A DNA stretch of 33,219 bases from a bacterium (GCA_041648665.1 JBAZOP010000032.1:1-33219), one strand, 5' to 3'; positions 14,281-22,805 are shown, numbered from the stretch's first letter. The notes: generated by a model not told the origin, from the sequence alone. A program made the numbers and translations.

Positions 14281-15576
14281 ATGCCAGCGATCGCCGGTCC
14301 GCAACTGTCCATACCGAAATCAATCTCATCCGACTTTGCCGCGCCTTTCGCCGGACTTGCGACCGCCCTGGGCGCGTTGCCGATCGACATCGAGGACGTG
14401 GCGAGGATCGGCGCAGGCGAGACGCCGGTGGACCCCCTGCCCCCGCTGATCGCGATAGACGGAAGCCCGAGACCAGAAACCGCACCCGGCCCCATCCCCA
14501 AAGAAGGCACCTCTAAAAGGGGCTCCGGCTTTGAGCGCGACATGGGCCTTTTGCACGATCTCCTCGACATGCACCCCACGACGTTTCTCAGGGAATTCAA
14601 CCTCTCCAATAAGGATTTTGACTGGGCGCACCAAAGCGAGCCGCTCAGCGAGTGCCCCTCGATGAGGGACATACTCGCATCGAGCGAAGCCTCCAAAAAG
14701 GCCCTGATCTTCTTTGCGCCGGCCTTCAAACGATTATTCGCCAGGTTCGCAACAGCGAGCACCAAGTATGCCAGAGCGATATCGTATCGCTCATCTGAAA
14801 TAGCGACGGGCCGCAGCAGGACCGCAAAAACCAGGACAAGCAAAGTGCCTCCGCCGCCTGAAAGACCGTCGGTTGAAAAACCTAATGAACTGGAGTTCGC
14901 GATGCATCGCTTTCTCCACGGCGCCCTCCTGGCGAGGACCGGACAAGGCGATCATCTCGCCAAAGCGGAAAGGCTGTTCATCGAATCCGCTGCGCTCTTT
15001 GCCAAAGTCGAACGCTTCTGCGCAGCCGCGATGATGTCGGAACTCGTGAGCGACACTCAGCTCCGAAAAGGACGCATGCCGAGCACGACCAGACACGACG
15101 AGGCGACTCATTGGCTCAATGCGCTCGAGATCATCGGGCAAACCCCCGGACTAGAGGTCATACGCGATCGCGCATTGAACGCCGCCCAATACGAACCCGC
15201 GGGCAGCGGGACGCTGGAAAGGATATTCCGCGGTTTGACGGCGTATTTCGCCGACGTCGGAGATAAAGAAGAGTCATTGAAGATGCTCATCAGACAAACG
15301 TGGGCGCAACTCATGAAGACGGAAGATCTCACACCCTTGCCCGACACTCTCGTCGAAGCGTTGAAGAAAATCAAAGAACCGCCGCCCCCATCGAAGCTCA
15401 ACATGTTCGATTGGTTCAAGGTTCACAACAACCTCATCGTGATCGGCGATCGTCTGAAAACCGACGGAAGATCGCAACATGCTGAGACCGCCGAAGCTCT
15501 TGCGCAGATGGCGTTTGGTTTTGCCAAAGAGATCACGACCGCAGAGGAGATTAAAAAGAACGGCGCCCCGGACTGA
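14281..15576 (+). CDS. tandem family protein 3 (unknown function)
   Basis: This 431-residue protein is the closest paralogue of gene 2. It has the same N-terminal DPLPPLIAIDGSPRPE motif (about residues 58-73), the AERLFIESAALF and VERFCAAAMMSEL segments and the ALNAAQYEPAGSGTLERIF C-terminal block. The middle linker (about 165-195) is Arg/Lys/Ser/Thr- and Pro-rich and unlike that of gene 2. A GGAG site lies 6 bases before the ATG. It converges on the lysR gene with only 7 bases between stops. Function is unknown; the conserved N-terminal motif next to variable linkers suggests a docking peptide followed by a helical domain. Confidence 0.8.
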   Translation: MPAIAGPQLSIPKSISSDFAAPFAGLATALGALPIDIEDVARIGAGETPVDPLPPLIAIDGSPRPETAPGPIPKEGTSKRGSGFERDMGLLHDLLDMHPTTFLREFNLSNKDFDWAHQSEPLSECPSMRDILASSEASKKALIFFAPAFKRLFARFATASTKYARAISYRSSEIATGRSRTAKTRTSKVPPPPERPSVEKPNELEFAMHRFLHGALLARTGQGDHLAKAERLFIESAALFAKVERFCAAAMMSELVSDTQLRKGRMPSTTRHDEATHWLNALEIIGQTPGLEVIRDRALNAAQYEPAGSGTLERIFRGLTAYFADVGDKEESLKMLIRQTWAQLMKTEDLTPLPDTLVEALKKIKEPPPPSKLNMFDWFKVHNNLIVIGDRLKTDGRSQHAETAEALAQMAFGFAKEITTAEEIKKNGAPD

Positions 15577-15583
15577 GACGACA

Positions 15584-16471
15584 TCACAGCTTACGCCTGC
15601 GGCCCGTCCTCACTATCGCTTCCATCAGGGCCTTGGATTGAGGAGCCAGTCTCCTTACGCGGTGATACACGATCCCGATCTCGCGAAGTCCCCTGAGCTC
15701 CTTCACGCGAACGATAGCCTGACCGCGCAGCCTCTGCTCGCGCGCGGAGAGCTCGGAGATGAGCCCCACGCCCATACCCTGCTGCACCAGTGAACAGATC
15801 GCCTCGGGATAGTGCATCTCCATGCTGACCGCGGGCGCAATCCCGTGTTCGCGGAACACGTCCTCGATCAGCATGCGCGAGTGAGACGAAAGCGGGTATA
15901 GGATCAGCGGTTTTCCGCGCAGCTCGCGCAGAGAGATCGATCGGCCGACGAACTCGGAGCCCTGCGGCACCACGGCGACCATCGAGTCCCTGTAGACCGT
16001 GCTTGCGACGAGCCCCTCGGGGATGCGGTTGGTCACCGCGACCGCGAAATCGATCTCGTGGCCCGCCACCATGTCGACGAGCTCGCCGCTGGCCTTGACC
16101 ACGGCTTCGATCTCGACCTCCGGGTTCTCGCGCTTGAAGGCGGAGAGCACTCGCGGCATGATCTCGATGGCCGCCGTGTCTATCATGCCGAATTTGACCT
16201 TGCCGCTGCCCACCCCCCCCGCGGCGGCGATGCCCCTCTGCACGTCGTCCGCCGCAGCGAGTATGAGCGCCCCCTCCCTGTACAGGAAGTCGCCTGCCGC
16301 AGTGGGATGCTGGCGCGCGACCGGATCGAAGAGTGCCACGCCCAGTTCCTTCTCCAGCGCGCGCACCTGCTGGCTCACCGCGGACTGGGTGAGCTTGAGC
16401 CTGCGGGCCGCTGGCGAAAAACCCCGCTGCCTGTACACCTCGCAGAAGATCTTTAAGCGCTTGAGATCCAT
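15584..16471 (-). CDS. LysR-family transcriptional regulator
   Basis: This 295-residue DNA-binding regulator has the winged helix-turn-helix at residues 1-60 (AARRLKLTQSAVSQQVRALEKELG) and a periplasmic-binding-protein-like effector domain from about 85 to 290. The ATG at 16471 has an AGGA site 8 bases upstream, which favours it over the ATG at 16480. It diverges from myo-inositol-phosphate synthase across a 90-base gap, the classical arrangement for a LysR protein that controls its neighbour. The effector ligand is unknown; an inositol- or sugar-phosphate-related signal is a reasonable guess. The C-terminus ends in a basic GRRRKL tail. Confidence 0.92.
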   Translation of the reverse strand: MDLKRLKIFCEVYRQRGFSPAARRLKLTQSAVSQQVRALEKELGVALFDPVARQHPTAAGDFLYREGALILAAADDVQRGIAAAGGVGSGKVKFGMIDTAAIEIMPRVLSAFKRENPEVEIEAVVKASGELVDMVAGHEIDFAVAVTNRIPEGLVASTVYRDSMVAVVPQGSEFVGRSISLRELRGKPLILYPLSSHSRMLIEDVFREHGIAPAVSMEMHYPEAICSLVQQGMGVGLISELSAREQRLRGQAIVRVKELRGLREIGIVYHRVRRLAPQSKALMEAIVRTGRRRKL

Positions 16472-16480
16472 ATTAGTCAT

Positions 16481-16540
16481 CCTAATGTTATCAAGTAATA
16501 TAATTAATTTGACTTATACCAAGGGCGCTGGTACGGCAAG
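16481..16540. promoter_or_regulatory. LysR/ino1 divergent control region
   Basis: This A/T-rich gap has TCAA and TTGA half-sites 14 bases apart (inverted repeat centred near 16502) around a TATAAT-like core. This suits a LysR operator overlapping both promoters. A TTGACT at 16509-16514 could be the -35 box for the synthase gene, but no convincing -10 follows. Confidence 0.4.
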
Positions 16541-16561
16541 GAAAATTTAAAAGGAGGCAAC

Positions 16562-17887
16562 ATGACGACAGAGACAAAACCGCACACGATCAAGCCGGCC
16601 GAAGGGAAGCTCGGGGTCCTGCTGGTGGGCCTGGGCGCGATCAGCACCACGGTGATCGCAGGCATCGACGCAATAAAAAAAGGGCGCACGAAGCCGTACG
16701 GCTCGCTCACGCAGATGGGGACCATCCGCCTGGGCAAGAGGACCGAGCACAGAAGCCCCATGGTCAAAGATTTCGTCCCGCTGGCGAACCTCAACGATGT
16801 CGAGATCGCGGCATGGGACATCTTCCCTGACGACGGCTACACCGCCGCGAAGAAGGCCGGGGTGCTGAACGACACGGACCTCGAACTCGCGAAGACTGCG
16901 CTGGCCGCAGTAAAGCCGATGAAGGGCTACTTTGATCAGAACTGGGTCAAGAAGCTCGACGGAAACTACGTTAAGAGCGCCAAGACGAAGCGCGAGTATG
17001 CCGAGCAGCTCATGGACGACATCAAGCGCTTCCAGAAGGAGCGCGGGGTGAGCCGCACCGTAGTCGTCTGGTGCGCTTCCACCGAGACATTCGCCCAGAG
17101 GAACGACGCGCACAGCACGCTCGCCAAGTTCGAGAAGGCGCTGGAGTCCAACGACCCCACGATCGCGCCCTCAATGGTCTACGCGTATGCGGCGCTGAAG
17201 CTCGGCATCCCCTTCGCCAACGGCGCTCCGGGACTCACGGTCGACACCCCGGCGCTCTGCGAGCTCGCGAACGAGACGCGCACGCCGATCTGCGGCAAGG
17301 ACTTCAAGACCGGACAGACGCTCATGAAGACAATACTCGCCCCCGGCCTCAAGGCGAGATACCTCGGCCTCTCGGGCTGGTTCTCCACGAACATCCTCGG
17401 CAACCGCGACGGCGAAGTGCTGGACGACCCGGGCTCATTCAAGACCAAGGAGGAGTCCAAACTCTCCGTCCTCGACACGATACTGCAGCCAGAGCTCAAC
17501 CCGGACCTCTACGGCAATATCTTCCACAAGGTCCGCATCAACTACTACCCGCCGCGCGGAGACGCAAAGGAGGGTTGGGACAACATCGACATATTCGGGT
17601 GGATGAAATATCCGATGCAGATCAAGGTGGACTTCCTCTGCCGCGATTCCATCCTCGCCGCGCCGATCGTGCTCGACCTCGCTCTCTTCATGGACTTGGC
17701 CAAGCGTGCGGAGTTCAGGGGCATCCAGGAGTGGCTCTCCTTCTACTTCAAGTCGCCGCAGACCGCCGAAGGCCTGTATCCCGAGCACAATCTCTTCATC
17801 CAGGAGACCAAACTCAAGAACACGCTTCGCTGGATGATGGGAGAGGAACAGATCACGCATCTCGGGAACGAATATTACGGGATGTGA
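16562..17887 (+). CDS. ino1: myo-inositol-1-phosphate synthase
   Basis: This 441-residue enzyme converts glucose-6-phosphate to inositol-3-phosphate (also numbered 1-phosphate) using bound NAD, the entry step to all inositol compounds. It has the Rossmann motif GLGAIS at residues 23-28 and the NAD-binding WCAST segment. The catalytic region GKDFKTGQTLMKT and FSTNILGNRDG is followed by FKTKEESK with the expected active-site lysines. The length suits the shorter bacterial/archaeal form. An AAGGAGG site lies 5 bases before the ATG. It is divergent from a LysR gene and ends at a strong terminator, so it is transcribed alone. It is the key evidence for inositol chemistry in this window. Confidence 0.93.
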   Translation: MTTETKPHTIKPAEGKLGVLLVGLGAISTTVIAGIDAIKKGRTKPYGSLTQMGTIRLGKRTEHRSPMVKDFVPLANLNDVEIAAWDIFPDDGYTAAKKAGVLNDTDLELAKTALAAVKPMKGYFDQNWVKKLDGNYVKSAKTKREYAEQLMDDIKRFQKERGVSRTVVVWCASTETFAQRNDAHSTLAKFEKALESNDPTIAPSMVYAYAALKLGIPFANGAPGLTVDTPALCELANETRTPICGKDFKTGQTLMKTILAPGLKARYLGLSGWFSTNILGNRDGEVLDDPGSFKTKEESKLSVLDTILQPELNPDLYGNIFHKVRINYYPPRGDAKEGWDNIDIFGWMKYPMQIKVDFLCRDSILAAPIVLDLALFMDLAKRAEFRGIQEWLSFYFKSPQTAEGLYPEHNLFIQETKLKNTLRWMMGEEQITHLGNEYYGM

Positions 17888-17912
17888 TTCAAGATTCGCC
17901 TGTTGGAAAGAC

Positions 17913-17942
17913 AAAACCCCCTGGGAGACCAGGGGGTTTTTT
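17913..17942 (+). terminator. intrinsic terminator after myo-inositol-phosphate synthase
   Basis: A perfect 12-bp stem (AAAACCCCCTGG and complement) with loop GAGA runs into TTTTTT. The adenines on the 5' side also let it work in the other direction. Confidence 0.9.
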
Positions 17943-18072
17943 ATGTTGGAGACGTCATTTTGCTGACGTTTATTGGTAGATTTTTACCCAGACGCCGACA
18001 TCCCGCCATCCATCTGCCCTGTCTATACCAATAAATTCAACCAACTATAACAAATTAAAATAAACCCTCCGT

Positions 18073-18088
18073 TGGCACAGATTATGCT
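18073..18088 (+). promoter_or_regulatory. sigma-54-type (-24/-12) promoter
   Basis: TTGGCAC followed after 6 bases by TGCTT places the invariant GG (18074-18075) exactly 10 bases before the invariant GC (18086-18087), as sigma-54 requires. It lies about 58 bases before the start of the FG-GAP lipoprotein and no competing sigma-70 site is clearer. Confidence 0.55.
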
Positions 18089-18145
18089 TATTTTATGAGG
18101 GTGGACTGTACATACCCCTATAAGGGGAATGGGAAGGGCTACAAT

Positions 18146-19876
18146 ATGAAACTCATCAGATTTTTGACGGTGGGCATCGTGATATTTGCCGGTTGCGCCG
18201 GCTACATCGATATGCCCGGGCCCTCAAGCCACACCATCCTTGCGCCGGAGCTCTCGGATATAAGGGTCTCGGCGCTGGGAGCGAACAACGACTTCGGCAT
18301 GGTCCCCGGACTCTCGCTCGGAGGGATAACAATACCTGAATGCACGCAGGAAGACGGATCACCGATCGACTTTGAAGTCAGCTATTCCATGGATGACCTC
18401 CCGACCTGGCTCAGCTTCGATGCCTCCACGCGCGCCCTTTCTCTGACCGAGGGATCGATTGTACCTGTTGAGGCCTACGACGCGGCAGAGGTGACGTACG
18501 TGTGCACCGACGCCTCTGATCCTGGCGTCTCAGACTCGCGGACGTTTGTCGTAAACGATCTGGACGGCGGCGGCGCCGTCGACGGCAGGGAATATCAGCA
18601 CGGGGAGATCCCGCTGCTGAACAAGACGGGCTATTTCAAGCTCACCCCCGGCAACGTCGATCTCTACAGGCCCGGCGGCCCATCCTTCCTTTTGCCCACC
18701 AACACCACCGGAGGGCTGGATTCCACGAATGCGGCGGATGATACCGAGGACTTTGACGGGGACGCTGGGGTGGCCGGGGGCGGAACTAACCTGGAGGAAA
18801 CGATAAACGGGACCGACATATTCCTGTTCGCCACACAGGGCGCCTTTGCCCCGGCCGTCATCTATGCTACGGGCGCCAACCCCGTCGATATCATGGCCGC
18901 TGACCTTGACAGCGACGGAGACTTAGACCTGACCTCGAGCAACAGGAGCGGGGCCATCTACGACTTTTCAGTCTTTCTCAACAACGGCGACGGCACATAC
19001 GCGGCCGGTGTCACCTACCCGACCGATAACCCGACTGTTGCCATCGCGGCCGCGGATCTTGACGCCGACGGAAACGTCGATCTCCTCACAAACCAAGATC
19101 CGGGAGTAACATCCGTGTTCATGGGACACGGAGACGGCACGTTCGATGCGCAGGTAGACTACGTAACCGGTGGAAGGTCGCACAGCATCATCGCTGCGGA
19201 CCTCGACGGGGACGGTGATGTCGACGCTGCAATCGGCTTCACCACGCCGGACATATCCGTCCTGCTGAACAACGGCGACGGCACGTTCGGTGCTTCAACC
19301 GCATACGCCACAGGGGACTCCCCGCGACACCTTACGGCCGCGGACTTTGACAAGGACGGCGACCTCGACATCGCGACAGCCAACAGTGTGGACAACAATA
19401 TATCGGTGCTCATGGGCAATGGGGACGGGACGTTTGCGGCCCAAACGGCTTACGACGTCGGCACCGGTCCGCTCAGCATCGTCGCATCGGACTTTGACGA
19501 GGACGGAGAGATCGATCTCGCGGTCGCAAACAATCTCTCTGACAATCTCTCGATCCTGCTGGGGAATGGCGACGGGACCTTTGCCGCAGAGGTGACCTAC
19601 GGCACAGGCACGCAGCCGAACGGGCTCGCGGCGACTGATCTTGACGGCGACGGGAACGTCGACCTTGCCACGGCCAACTCGGGATCAAACGACGTGTCGG
19701 TGCTCTTCGGGAACGGCGACGGCACCTTTGCTGCGGACGTGGTTTACAGCACTGCCAGCACAGCGCCAATCGACATCGTCTCCGCAGACCTCGACAACGA
19801 CGGCGCACTGGATCTGGCCACGATCAACAACAATGGCCTCATTGGCAACGTCATCTCCGTCCTCCTCCAGGACTAA
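18146..19876 (+). CDS. FG-GAP/VCBS-repeat lipoprotein with cadherin-like and EF-hand-like segments
   Basis: This 576-residue exported protein begins with a lipoprotein signal peptide ending IFAGC (Cys about residue 17). The ATG at 18146 has a GGAAGGG site; an upstream in-frame GTG-type start would spoil the signal peptide. Residues about 70-135 look like a putative Ig/cadherin-like domain (LPTWLSFDASTRALS). Next comes an EF-hand-like loop (DLDGGGAVDGRE). From about 235 to the end there are seven calcium-binding VCBS/FG-GAP repeats of about 50 residues, each with a DxDxDGxxD loop and a GNGDGTF-like turn, forming a probable beta-propeller. It should sit on the cell surface and bind calcium and a ligand or partner. 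It is monocistronic, with a sigma-54-type promoter. Confidence 0.9.
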   Translation: MKLIRFLTVGIVIFAGCAGYIDMPGPSSHTILAPELSDIRVSALGANNDFGMVPGLSLGGITIPECTQEDGSPIDFEVSYSMDDLPTWLSFDASTRALSLTEGSIVPVEAYDAAEVTYVCTDASDPGVSDSRTFVVNDLDGGGAVDGREYQHGEIPLLNKTGYFKLTPGNVDLYRPGGPSFLLPTNTTGGLDSTNAADDTEDFDGDAGVAGGGTNLEETINGTDIFLFATQGAFAPAVIYATGANPVDIMAADLDSDGDLDLTSSNRSGAIYDFSVFLNNGDGTYAAGVTYPTDNPTVAIAAADLDADGNVDLLTNQDPGVTSVFMGHGDGTFDAQVDYVTGGRSHSIIAADLDGDGDVDAAIGFTTPDISVLLNNGDGTFGASTAYATGDSPRHLTAADFDKDGDLDIATANSVDNNISVLMGNGDGTFAAQTAYDVGTGPLSIVASDFDEDGEIDLAVANNLSDNLSILLGNGDGTFAAEVTYGTGTQPNGLAATDLDGDGNVDLATANSGSNDVSVLFGNGDGTFAADVVYSTASTAPIDIVSADLDNDGALDLATINNNGLIGNVISVLLQD

Positions 19877-20058
19877 GATCCGCCAATTCAAGAAATAACT
19901 TTAAATATCAGTGTGTTATAGTCTATAGTGTCAACGCTTGAACAAACCCCAGTCGCCCGATTCGGCCTCGAATGAAATAAGTGCTTGTAAATAATGATAT
20001 CTGCCGCTATAAGCGCCCGGCAAGTGAATAGATCGATCAAAAGCGTGCGAAGGACAGC

Positions 20059-20106
20059 GTAATGGTTACGACTAAACGCGAGCCATATTGATAGCGCGCG
20101 TTTTTT
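20059..20106 (+). promoter_or_regulatory. structured leader with terminator-like hairpin before the cold-shock gene
   Basis: Within the 274-base gap 19877-20150, a small hairpin (CGTAA-TGG-TTACG, 20059-20071) is followed by a 7-bp stem (AAACGCG, 20074-20080, with 20097-20103) and a run of six T's. The second looks like an intrinsic terminator placed 45 bases before the start codon. It could be an attenuator, a temperature-responsive leader or the end of a short RNA. A weak promoter candidate (TTTAAA, 18 bases, TATAGT) lies at 19900-19929. Confidence 0.45.
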
Positions 20107-20150
20107 GTTTTAACACGCTGTGATCGGTCAGAAGAAAGGAACGGTGTAGT

Positions 20151-20363
20151 ATGACGGAAAGAAAAAAGGGTCAGGTGAAGTGGTTCAATGATGGGAAGGG
20201 TTTCGGATTCATCTCCCCCGAAGGCGGTGGCGAGGATGTTTTCGTGCACTTCCAGGCTATCCAGGGCGAAGGCTTCAAGTCGCTTCAGGAAGGCCAGACG
20301 GTCGAGTTCGAGGTAGTGAAGGGCCCGAAGGGCCTTCAGGCAGCAAACGTAACAAAGGCGTAA
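20151..20363 (+). CDS. cold-shock domain RNA-binding protein
   Basis: This 70-residue protein is a single cold-shock domain that binds single-stranded RNA or DNA as a chaperone. RNP1 is KGFGFI (residues 16-21) and RNP2 is VFVHF (30-34), both intact. The length and the closing QAANVTKA are typical of CspA-type proteins. An AAAGGA site lies about 10 bases before the ATG. It has its own leader and terminator, so it is a single-gene unit. Whether it is cold-induced or constitutive cannot be told from the protein. Confidence 0.95.
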   Translation: MTERKKGQVKWFNDGKGFGFISPEGGGEDVFVHFQAIQGEGFKSLQEGQTVEFEVVKGPKGLQAANVTKA

Positions 20364-20391
20364 AGAACCGCAGGTTCACGCTGACAAGACA

Positions 20392-20419
20392 CCCCGGCCC
20401 CAAAGGCCGGGGTTTTTTT
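20392..20419 (+). terminator. intrinsic terminator of the cold-shock gene
   Basis: A perfect 8-bp GC stem (CCCCGGCC and complement) with loop CCAAA is followed by seven T's. Confidence 0.93.
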
Positions 20420-20433
20420 ACCCGTTACGACCC

Positions 20434-21060
20434 TCAGCGGTTTTTGATGATGTCCGATACCCTGTTTATGATGTAGTAGACGGTGGCGGCGCCGAGCAGG
20501 CTCATCATGGAGTATTTGGCGATCGCATACTCGGCGACATCATAGATCATGTACTCGGCATAACACGCAACGCCGGTGATGACTGCCGCCTCGGCTATCT
20601 TGAGGCCCACCGGAAGTTCTGAATTCCCCCCATTTCCATCCTGCATCCTCATCGCCGCTTCCAACATATATGCACTGGACGCAGGGGAGATCACCCTGCT
20701 GTCGAATGCGCTCTTGGCAAGATCTATGACACCCTCATGACCCGCGAACCCTGCGCGCACGACTTTTTGCCGGTCAGGCACCCTTCGGAACAGCCGCATC
20801 ACGCCGGCGTCAAGACGAGGGCGCGCCTCGGAGATTATCTTTTCCCTGAATGCATCGACCTTATCAGCCCCTGCCTCCTGATCCGGAGCCGCAGGATCCA
20901 AGTCCGCAGGCCGCCACACGATGCGATTGGGTCTGAGGACCCAACTCTCCACCATGGGCCATGTCTCTGCGACCTGCGCAGGTGTCGTGCTGTTGGCAAA
21001 AGTTATCATCGCATGCAGCTGCAAGGCGAGTGACGGAGCGGGCCTGAAAATGTTGAACAT
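20434..21060 (-). CDS. hypothetical protein with C-terminal membrane helices
   Basis: No family was recognised. The protein has 208 residues. The first half is soluble and Pro/Asp/Arg-rich with an amphipathic N-terminus. Residues about 150-200 form two hydrophobic segments (VGLKIAEAAVITGVACYAEYMIYDV and SMMSLLGAATVYYIINRV), and a basic tail follows (IIKNR). A GGAGG site lies 8 bases before the ATG, and TTGCAA/TATAAG 15 bases apart at 21096-21122 could be its promoter. It follows the ChaN-domain gene on the same strand after 113 bases and may be read through or separate. A membrane-tethered accessory protein is as far as the sequence allows. Confidence 0.7.
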   Translation of the reverse strand: MFNIFRPAPSLALQLHAMITFANSTTPAQVAETWPMVESWVLRPNRIVWRPADLDPAAPDQEAGADKVDAFREKIISEARPRLDAGVMRLFRRVPDRQKVVRAGFAGHEGVIDLAKSAFDSRVISPASSAYMLEAAMRMQDGNGGNSELPVGLKIAEAAVITGVACYAEYMIYDVAEYAIAKYSMMSLLGAATVYYIINRVSDIIKNR

Positions 21061-21173
21061 GGCGGATACCTCCTCGTCGTATAAATATTGCCCTGCTTAT
21101 ACGCCACACACCGGATTTGCAAGGTGTTTTTAGGAAAAGGCGAAAACTGCCTGCTGAGATCAAGGGTTTTCAG

Positions 21174-22802
21174 TCACATCCTCTTGGGTATTCTCACTCC
21201 TCGGACCTTGTTGAAGATCTTCATGTAGGCCTCGACTGGAGCGCCCTCATCCTCCCAGGGGTCGCAGAAGAGATTCTTGATCTCCGGTTTTCCGATCTTC
21301 CCGCCGAGGAGCCCATAGTAAAGCCTGTCGCCCAGGATATAGCCGAGCGCATGCGTGACAGCGAGGAAGAGGTCCATGCGGCTGCGGAAGATCTCGGTGT
21401 AGGCCAGCGCCCTGCCCCTCTTCTCCATCCTCTTGTACTCCGTCACCAGCGCGGCGGTCTCGTGCTCGAGCATGCGCTCCCTGGGCACGCGCACGCTCTG
21501 GAAATAGGCGAGCAGATTGGCGAAGTCCTTCTCGTGATAGCACTTGCGCTTGTGGTTGATGATCTTGGAGCCGAAGAAGCCGAGCGCTTCATGGAGTATG
21601 TTGGCGTAGAACGCGTCCACCACCTCGCGCGGCTTCTCCTCGCCTGAGCAGAGGCTCTTCACAAAGTGGGCCGCCTCCTCGGCCGCATGGTTGAGCGAAA
21701 GGTTCGCGAGATAAACGAACTTAGTGCGGGCGATGTAGTAGCTCTCGCTCGCGAGTATCTGGCGTTTGATCGTCGCAAGCTCCCCCTTCGAAAACCTCTC
21801 GCTCTCGCGCAGTTTCTTGAGAAACGACAGGTCGCCGCAGGTGAAGACCTCGACCTCATCGCGCTCCTTGCCCAGCGCGATCCTTAAGAATTCGCAGATG
21901 CGGTCCGCGATCTCCAGGAAGCTCGACTTCGCGTCCGCGTAGTCGATCTCCCCCTCCTCGTGCTCCAGCCAGTTGAGGTACGAACGCTGACAGACCACGG
22001 GCGGGGTGTGCATGCGGCAGTAGTCGCCGCCTGAGAGCCTCACCACCTCTACGCTGTCGTCCTGCCCCATCTCGGCCAGCCTCCAGTAGATGGACTCGCT
22101 GTTCTCGTAGAGCGCCAGGTGCCGTTTTTTGAGGCCCGCCTTCTTGAGCTCGCGCTTGAGGTCGGCCGGCAGGTGCTGGGGCGCTATGTGCAGATCGCCG
22201 ATCAAGACGAAGAGCCGCTTGTCCGGATTGACCCGCATGATGCGGGCCAGAACCCTGGCGGACGCAGCATCGCGGGTGCGCACGTCCGAGTCGGACGCGG
22301 CAGCGTCGATCGCGTACATGCGAATGCCGTGGTAGCGGCAGAAATCGAAGAGCGGCTTGAAGTTGTCCCACAGGTCGAAGACCCAATGCTCCTGCAGCTT
22401 GATCTTGCGGAGGAAGGTGGACTCGCTGATGCGGCCGTCGAGATACCTATCGAGCGCATCCTGGTGCCTCTTGTGCAGGAGTTCCAGACCGAGCACGAAG
22501 CGCTTGTCGCGCTTCACCACCGCCTTGAGCACGCGCAGGAAAGAACGCTGGGACTGATTGCAGGTGTGATAATCGCCCACGTAGATCACGTCCGAGGCTA
22601 GCGCCGCTTCGATCATCTCCTCGTGGTCGACCGGCTTCTCATAGCCCTTCACCGCGCGGCGATAGGCCTTCTCATAGGCGGCAAAACCCGGCTCCTTCAC
22701 GAGGATCGAGTGATCTATGACCTCCCTGTTCCATCGCCAGAGTTTTTTCTGGAGATCGAGCAGCTCTGCGCGTGGAGATTTGGGCATGGCATTTTTTAAC
22801 AC
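21174..22802 (-). CDS. ChaN/Tiki-type domain protein with long C-terminal extension
   Basis: This 542-residue protein starts at GTG 22802, 3 bases after the upstream stop; ATG at 22787 is possible. Residues about 55-220 match the ChaN (PF04187) fold: YVGDYHTC, LGLELLHKRHQDALDRYL, EHWVFDLWDNFKPLFDFCRYHGIRMYAID and LIGDLHIAPQHLP, with the expected histidines and glutamates. ChaN proteins bind haem and are usually outer-membrane lipoproteins; Tiki relatives are metalloproteases. This one lacks a signal peptide and has about 320 extra helical residues of no recognised family. It is the last gene of the envelope operon, which suggests a role tied to export or lipid trafficking. Function is uncertain. 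Confidence 0.75.
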   Translation of the reverse strand: MLKNAMPKSPRAELLDLQKKLWRWNREVIDHSILVKEPGFAAYEKAYRRAVKGYEKPVDHEEMIEAALASDVIYVGDYHTCNQSQRSFLRVLKAVVKRDKRFVLGLELLHKRHQDALDRYLDGRISESTFLRKIKLQEHWVFDLWDNFKPLFDFCRYHGIRMYAIDAAASDSDVRTRDAASARVLARIMRVNPDKRLFVLIGDLHIAPQHLPADLKRELKKAGLKKRHLALYENSESIYWRLAEMGQDDSVEVVRLSGGDYCRMHTPPVVCQRSYLNWLEHEEGEIDYADAKSSFLEIADRICEFLRIALGKERDEVEVFTCGDLSFLKKLRESERFSKGELATIKRQILASESYYIARTKFVYLANLSLNHAAEEAAHFVKSLCSGEEKPREVVDAFYANILHEALGFFGSKIINHKRKCYHEKDFANLLAYFQSVRVPRERMLEHETAALVTEYKRMEKRGRALAYTEIFRSRMDLFLAVTHALGYILGDRLYYGLLGGKIGKPEIKNLFCDPWEDEGAPVEAYMKIFNKVRGVRIPKRM

Positions 22803-22805
22803 ATT

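Noticed and set aside
18841..19876. Tandem DNA repeats in the lipoprotein gene as a possible mobile or CRISPR-like array
   Set aside because: The periodicity is protein-level (seven FG-GAP/VCBS repeats of about 50 codons) with diverged DNA.
20392..20419. Cold-shock terminator also serving the hypothetical minus-strand gene at 20434
   Set aside because: There is no T-run on the minus-strand side of the stem, so it should terminate only plus-strand transcripts.
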